NCBI RefSeq assembly: GCF_014635725.1
Contig: NZ_BMDJ01000006.1
Coordinates: forward strand, 124,001-188,000
Origin: Pedobacter mendelii
GTDB lineage: Bacteria > Bacteroidota > Bacteroidia > Sphingobacteriales > Sphingobacteriaceae
DNA: 64,000 bases
Reading direction: 5' to 3'
Part shown: positions 60,646 through 64,000 of the stretch, one piece after another
Position numbering within the stretch: position 1 is the first letter of the stretch
Layout of the letters: each line of letters opens with the position of its first letter
Notes under the pieces: model-generated
What the model saw: only the letters and a program-made list of their open reading frames with translations
Told to the model about the DNA's origin: nothing
The model's database searches: none
Program-made: the position numbers and the translations under genes

Positions 60646-62508
60646 TTGAGCACACTAATTGCGGCAGAAGGCTTAGGTCATGGTTATCATGATGAATGGC
60701 TATTTAAAAATTTAACCCTGGGTATTAACTCTGGTCAGCGTGTGGCGTTGGTTGGAATAAATGGTGCGGGTAAGAGTACTTTATTAAAATTACTTGCCGA
60801 AAGGTTTCCTCCGCTAGAGGGTAAAATAGTTAAAAATAAAGCCGTAAAAATTGGTTTCTTAGACCAGGAACCTCAGTTTAATGAAGGATATTCTATTAGT
60901 GACCATATATTTTCTTTAGAGAATAAACAACAGCAGTTGATTAAAGAATACGAGGAACTGATTGAAAATCCAAATCCTGATGAGAAAATACTTAATAGAT
61001 TATACGAAGAATTAAGTGAACACAATGCATGGGAATATGAGCACGAGATAAAAACCATTTTAAATAGAATGGGAATTACGCACTTGCAGCAAAAAATTGC
61101 TACGCTATCTGGTGGACAAAAGAAACGTTTGGCTTTAGCCAAACTTTTAATTGAAGACCCAGAGATTTTAGTGTTAGACGAGCCAACCAATCATTTAGAT
61201 ATTGATACAATTGAGTGGCTGGAAAAACTATTAACAACCGGACAGAAAACTATTCTTTTGGTTACTCACGATAGATATTTTTTGGATAATGTTTGTAATA
61301 CAATAGTAGAATTGGATAGAGGAAAGATTTTTAATTATAACGGAAATTATGCCTACTATCTGGAAAAGAAATCGGAAAGAGAAGCGCTTGATGCTACCGT
61401 TTTACATAAAAACCAACAGCTACTAAAAAAGGAATTGGAGTGGATGAGGCGCATGCCGCAAGCTCGTGGAACGAAATCTAACGCAAGAATTAATGCTTTT
61501 TACGATTTAGAAGAAAAATCAAAGAAAAAGTCTGATAATCAAAGTGTTACACTTCAAATGAAAATGTCTCGCCAAGGCGGAAAAATTATTGAGGTTGAGC
61601 AGATATCTAAATCATTTGATGGACGACCAATTATAAATGATTTCAGTTATACCTTTAAAAAAGGAGATAGAATTGGTCTTGCCGGAAAGAACGGTACTGG
61701 AAAATCTACGTTGCTTAATATCATCACTAGTCAACTACATCCTGATAGCGGTAAAGTTGATACAGGCGACACAACAGTATTCGGTTATTATAAACAAGGA
61801 GGTTTGACCTTTGATCCGAAAGAAAGAGTAATTGATATCGTAAAATCTGATGCTGAATATATTAAAATGGCAGATGGTTCCGTTATTACAGCATCTGCCC
61901 TATTAACGCTTTTCCTTTTTCCTCCAAAGAAACAGCATGGTATGGTTGAGAAGCTGAGTGGTGGAGAGAAGAAGCGTTTAAATTTGATGAAGGTTTTGAT
62001 GCAGAATCCAAACTTTTTGATTTTGGATGAACCGACTAACGATTTAGATATCGATACACTAAATGTTCTAGAAGAGTTTTTAGAAAATTTTCCAGGCATA
62101 TTAATGCTTGTTTCTCATGATAGATACCTACTTGATAAAATGAGCGATCAGCTTTTTATAATGGAAGGCGAAGGTGTTGTTAAAATTTACAATGGTAATT
62201 ATTCTGAATATCGATTAAGCTTGGATCAACCAAAAGCAAAGGTTGAGTCGAAAAAAACTAACGGTTCAACGATCGAATTACAACCAACTGTAACAGCCAA
62301 AAAGTTAAGTTTTAAGGAGCGAAAAGAGCTTGATGACAGCGAAAAATTAATGCTAGAGACTGAAAATAAAATCGCCGACTTAAGCGATAATCTGTTAAAA
62401 ATTGACAGTTCAGATTATATTAAAATTCAGGAAGTTTCTTTACAGATAGAAGATTTAAAGATTAAGCTCGACGAATATACAATGCGTTGGTTGGAACTTT
62501 CGGAATAA
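60646..62508 (+). CDS. ABC-F family ATPase (ribosome-associated, Uup/EttA-like)
   Basis: This 620-residue cytoplasmic protein has two ABC domains and no membrane segment. The start is a TTG at 60646 (MSTLIAAEGLGHGY); no ATG fits better. Domain 1 has GINGAGKSTLLK (about residues 37-48), LSGGQKKRLALA and LVLDEPTNHLDI; domain 2 has GKNGTGKSTLLN (about 349-360), LSGGEKKRLNLM and LILDEPTNDLDI. The linker holds the ABC-F signature RGTKSNARINAFYDLEEK. A C-terminal coiled coil (about 540-620) is present. It may act at the ribosomal E site or protect it from antibiotics; the subfamily cannot be fixed. Confidence 0.93.
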   Translation: MSTLIAAEGLGHGYHDEWLFKNLTLGINSGQRVALVGINGAGKSTLLKLLAERFPPLEGKIVKNKAVKIGFLDQEPQFNEGYSISDHIFSLENKQQQLIKEYEELIENPNPDEKILNRLYEELSEHNAWEYEHEIKTILNRMGITHLQQKIATLSGGQKKRLALAKLLIEDPEILVLDEPTNHLDIDTIEWLEKLLTTGQKTILLVTHDRYFLDNVCNTIVELDRGKIFNYNGNYAYYLEKKSEREALDATVLHKNQQLLKKELEWMRRMPQARGTKSNARINAFYDLEEKSKKKSDNQSVTLQMKMSRQGGKIIEVEQISKSFDGRPIINDFSYTFKKGDRIGLAGKNGTGKSTLLNIITSQLHPDSGKVDTGDTTVFGYYKQGGLTFDPKERVIDIVKSDAEYIKMADGSVITASALLTLFLFPPKKQHGMVEKLSGGEKKRLNLMKVLMQNPNFLILDEPTNDLDIDTLNVLEEFLENFPGILMLVSHDRYLLDKMSDQLFIMEGEGVVKIYNGNYSEYRLSLDQPKAKVESKKTNGSTIELQPTVTAKKLSFKERKELDDSEKLMLETENKIADLSDNLLKIDSSDYIKIQEVSLQIEDLKIKLDEYTMRWLELSE

Positions 62509-62520
62509 AAAATTTATTAA

Positions 62521-62536
62521 TGTTTCACGTGGAACA
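62521..62536 (-). promoter_or_regulatory. parS partition site 1
   Basis: TGTTTCACGTGGAACA is on the plus strand; its complement, TGTTCCACGTGAAACA, is a perfect match to the chromosomal parS consensus TGTTNCACGTGAAACA. It binds ParB (Spo0J). It lies 12 bp after the ABC-F stop codon and 98 bp before mnmG. Confidence 0.88.
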
Positions 62537-62584
62537 TTAAATATTAGAAAAGCTTTTCAATGTTTGAAAGAATAAATAAACAAT

Positions 62585-62600
62585 TGTTTCACGTGGAACA
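62585..62600 (-). promoter_or_regulatory. parS partition site 2
   Basis: An identical 16-bp copy of site 1 with its start 64 bp downstream. It is likewise a perfect parS match in the same orientation. Two sites next to mnmG mark a ParB nucleation zone typical of the origin-proximal chromosome region. Confidence 0.88.
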
Positions 62601-62618
62601 ATCAAAAAAGATGACAAC

Positions 62619-64000
62619 ATGTTTTCAAAATACGATCTAATAGTAGTTGGTGCTGGACACGCAGGCTGTGAAGCAGCAGCGGCAGCAGCTAACTTAGGAT
62701 CATCAGTTCTATTAATAACAATGAACATGGGTACTATTGCCCAAATGAGTTGTAACCCAGCAATGGGTGGCGTAGCTAAAGGACAAATTGTTCGTGAAGT
62801 TGATGCTATGGGTGGTTATTCAGGAATAATATCCGATAAGTCAACCATTCAATTTAGAATGCTAAACAAATCTAAAGGCCCAGCAATGTGGAGTCCTCGG
62901 GCTCAAATTGATAGGATGCGTTTTGCAGAAGAATGGCGTTTAGCTTTAGAAAGAACACCCAACCTAGATATCTGGCAAGATAGTGTTGTTGCTTTATTAG
63001 TAAAAGACAACACAGTTTATGGTGTTAAAACATCATTAGGCATTGAGATTGAATCTACCGCAGTTGTATTAACAAATGGAACTTTCTTAAATGGAGTAAT
63101 GCACATTGGAGAGAAGAAATTCGGCGGTGGTCGAACGGCAGAAAGAGCATCAACCGGTATCACTGAGCAACTCGTTGAGCTTGGCATGGAAGCCGGACGT
63201 ATGAAAACTGGTACTCCCCCTCGTGTTGATGGCAGAAGTTTAGATTATTCAAAAATGGAGGAACAATGGGGGGATGAAAATCCTAATAAGTTTTCTTTTA
63301 CTGATACACAAGTTTCAAAAGACCAACGTTGCTGCTGGATTACTTATACAAACAACGAAGTTCATGAAACTTTAAAAGAAGGTTTTGAAAAATCTCCAAT
63401 GTTTACCGGAAGAATTAAAGGTTTAGGCCCTAGGTATTGTCCATCCATTGAAGATAAAATTAACCGCTTCGCAGAGCGAGATAGGCATCAAATTTTTGTA
63501 GAGCCTGAGGGTTGGAATACATGTGAAATTTATGTGAACGGCTTTTCTACTTCTCTTCCTGAAGATATCCAGCTAAAGGCACTACACCTAATACCTGGTT
63601 TCGAAAAGGCGAAAATGTTTAGACCAGGTTATGCCATTGAATACGATTTCTTTCCTCCTACACAACTTTCATTAACCCTAGAAACAAAATTAATTAATAA
63701 TTTATTTTTAGCTGGACAAATAAACGGAACAACTGGCTATGAAGAAGCGGCTTGTCAAGGTTTTATGGCGGGTATAAATGCACACCAAAAAATCAATGAC
63801 AAACAAGAATTGATAATGAAGAGGTCTGACAGTTATATCGGCGTACTGATTGATGATTTGGTTACCAAAGGAACAGAAGAACCATATCGCATGTTTACTT
63901 CTAGGGCAGAACATCGTTTGTTATTAAGACAAGATAATGCTGATATTCGCCTCTCTCCTACTGGACATGCGTTAGGTTTAATTTCAGATGAGCGTTTGGA
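62619..64000 (+). CDS. mnmG: tRNA-modifying FAD enzyme MnmG (GidA), 3'-truncated by window edge
   Basis: 460 codons are visible from the ATG at 62619 ([18 protein letters not shown]); the gene continues beyond the window. MnmG with MnmE makes the (carboxymethyl)aminomethyl group at uridine 34 of certain tRNAs. Visible motifs are the FAD site [66 protein letters not shown] and [16 protein letters not shown]. In many bacteria gidA lies at the replication origin beside parA/parB; the two parS sites 20 and 80 bp upstream fit that arrangement. Confidence 0.96.
   Translation, partial: MFSKYDLIVVGAGHAGCEAAAAAANLGSSVLLITMNMGTIAQMSCNPAMGGVAKGQIVREVDAMGGYSGIISDKSTIQFRMLNKSKGPAMWSPRAQIDRMRFAEEWRLALERTPNLDIWQDSVVALLVKDNTVYGVKTSLGIEIESTAVVLTNGTFLNGVMHIGEKKFGGGRTAERASTGITEQLVELGMEAGRMKTGTPPRVDGRSLDYSKMEEQWGDENPNKFSFTDTQVSKDQRCCWITYTNNEVHETLKEGFEKSPMFTGRIKGLGPRYCPSIEDKINRFAERDRHQIFVEPEGWNTCEIYVNGFSTSLPEDIQLKALHLIPGFEKAKMFRPGYAIEYDFFPPTQLSLTLETKLINNLFLAGQINGTTGYEEAACQGFMAGINAHQKINDKQELIMKRSDSYIGVLIDDLVTKGTEEPYRMFTSRAEHRLLLRQDNADIRLSPTGHALGLISDERL

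Noticed and set aside
1..64000. tRNA, rRNA, prophage or complete insertion sequence
   Set aside because: I saw no tRNA cloverleaf or T-loop sequence in the gaps, no rRNA-like stretch, and no transposase, integrase or phage structural gene.

Overview
The window is about 64 kb of low-GC, densely coded DNA from a member of the Bacteroidota, most likely a Pedobacter-like Sphingobacteriaceae. Several signs agree. Promoters carry the Bacteroidota -7 element TAnnTTTG with a TTTG-type -33 element. There is a fused lpxC-fabZ gene, a PorX-type response regulator of the type IX secretion pathway, an HYC_CC_PP/HMA/DUF3347 metal cluster, a bacillithiol-type YfiT protein, and the Bacteroidota form of PEP carboxylase. 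No rRNA or tRNA gene, prophage, CRISPR array or complete insertion sequence was seen. The right end (two parS sites directly upstream of mnmG) suggests the replication-origin domain.

Layout, left to right. 1-3270: the 3' end of a TolC-like gene, then HlyD/EmrA-like and EmrB-like genes, forming a tripartite drug efflux operon. 3271-3887: a 187-bp sequence in two tandem copies, then a terminator. 3888-6473: ppc. 6876-8079 (minus): peroxiredoxin, thioredoxin and a small DUF6952-type protein in one operon. 8733-12487 (minus): a secreted S9 peptidase and a short secreted FAD-binding protein. 12693-15507: aldehyde dehydrogenase, YfiT, and an HMA-MauE membrane fusion. 15658-19321: two tandem AsmA-like paralogues. 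19618-26517 (minus): a six-gene signalling operon (REC-HK, a CHASE3/HAMP/GAF/HK/3xREC hybrid kinase, REC, CheR, CheB, REC) with no chemoreceptor. 26631-27761 (minus): a YpfJ-type zinc metallopeptidase and a previously uncalled 59-residue double-glycine leader peptide. 27834-32628: gltX, a histidine kinase/DinB/thioesterase operon, a DUF6249 protein and an SMR transporter. 33153-34216: ECF sigma factor with its presumed anti-sigma partner. 34334-37765 (minus): cold-shock protein, a lipoprotein, a phosphodiester glycosidase and a PDZ aspartyl protease. 37849-43770: cell-wall and alanine metabolism (PBP4-type carboxypeptidase, esterase, PLP enzyme, phosphatase, VanX-type dipeptidase, alanine dehydrogenase). 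43856-47333: tsaE, porX and a divergent HD phosphohydrolase. 47456-51859: lipid A operon lpxD - lpxC/fabZ - lpxA, then a GNAT enzyme and an orphan ABC ATPase. 51970-52140: a probable small RNA or attenuator. 52437-55350: efp, 5-FTHF cyclo-ligase, a 52-residue protein, xth and a cyclophilin. 55444-58380: a five-gene metal-handling operon ending in an HMA-AraC regulator. 58607-64000: a YgiD-type dioxygenase, a GIN-domain protein, an ABC-F protein, two parS sites and the 5' part of mnmG.

The items most worth follow-up are the orphan double-glycine peptide (27582-27761), the promoter/terminator unit with mutually exclusive hairpins (51939-52140), the parS pair, the CheB/CheR-coupled hybrid kinase operon, and the metal operon with its HMA-AraC regulator. 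Starts were moved inward from the longest open frame where a promoter, terminator, signal peptide or family N-terminus showed that the upstream part is not coding. Functions are read from motifs only; no database search was possible.
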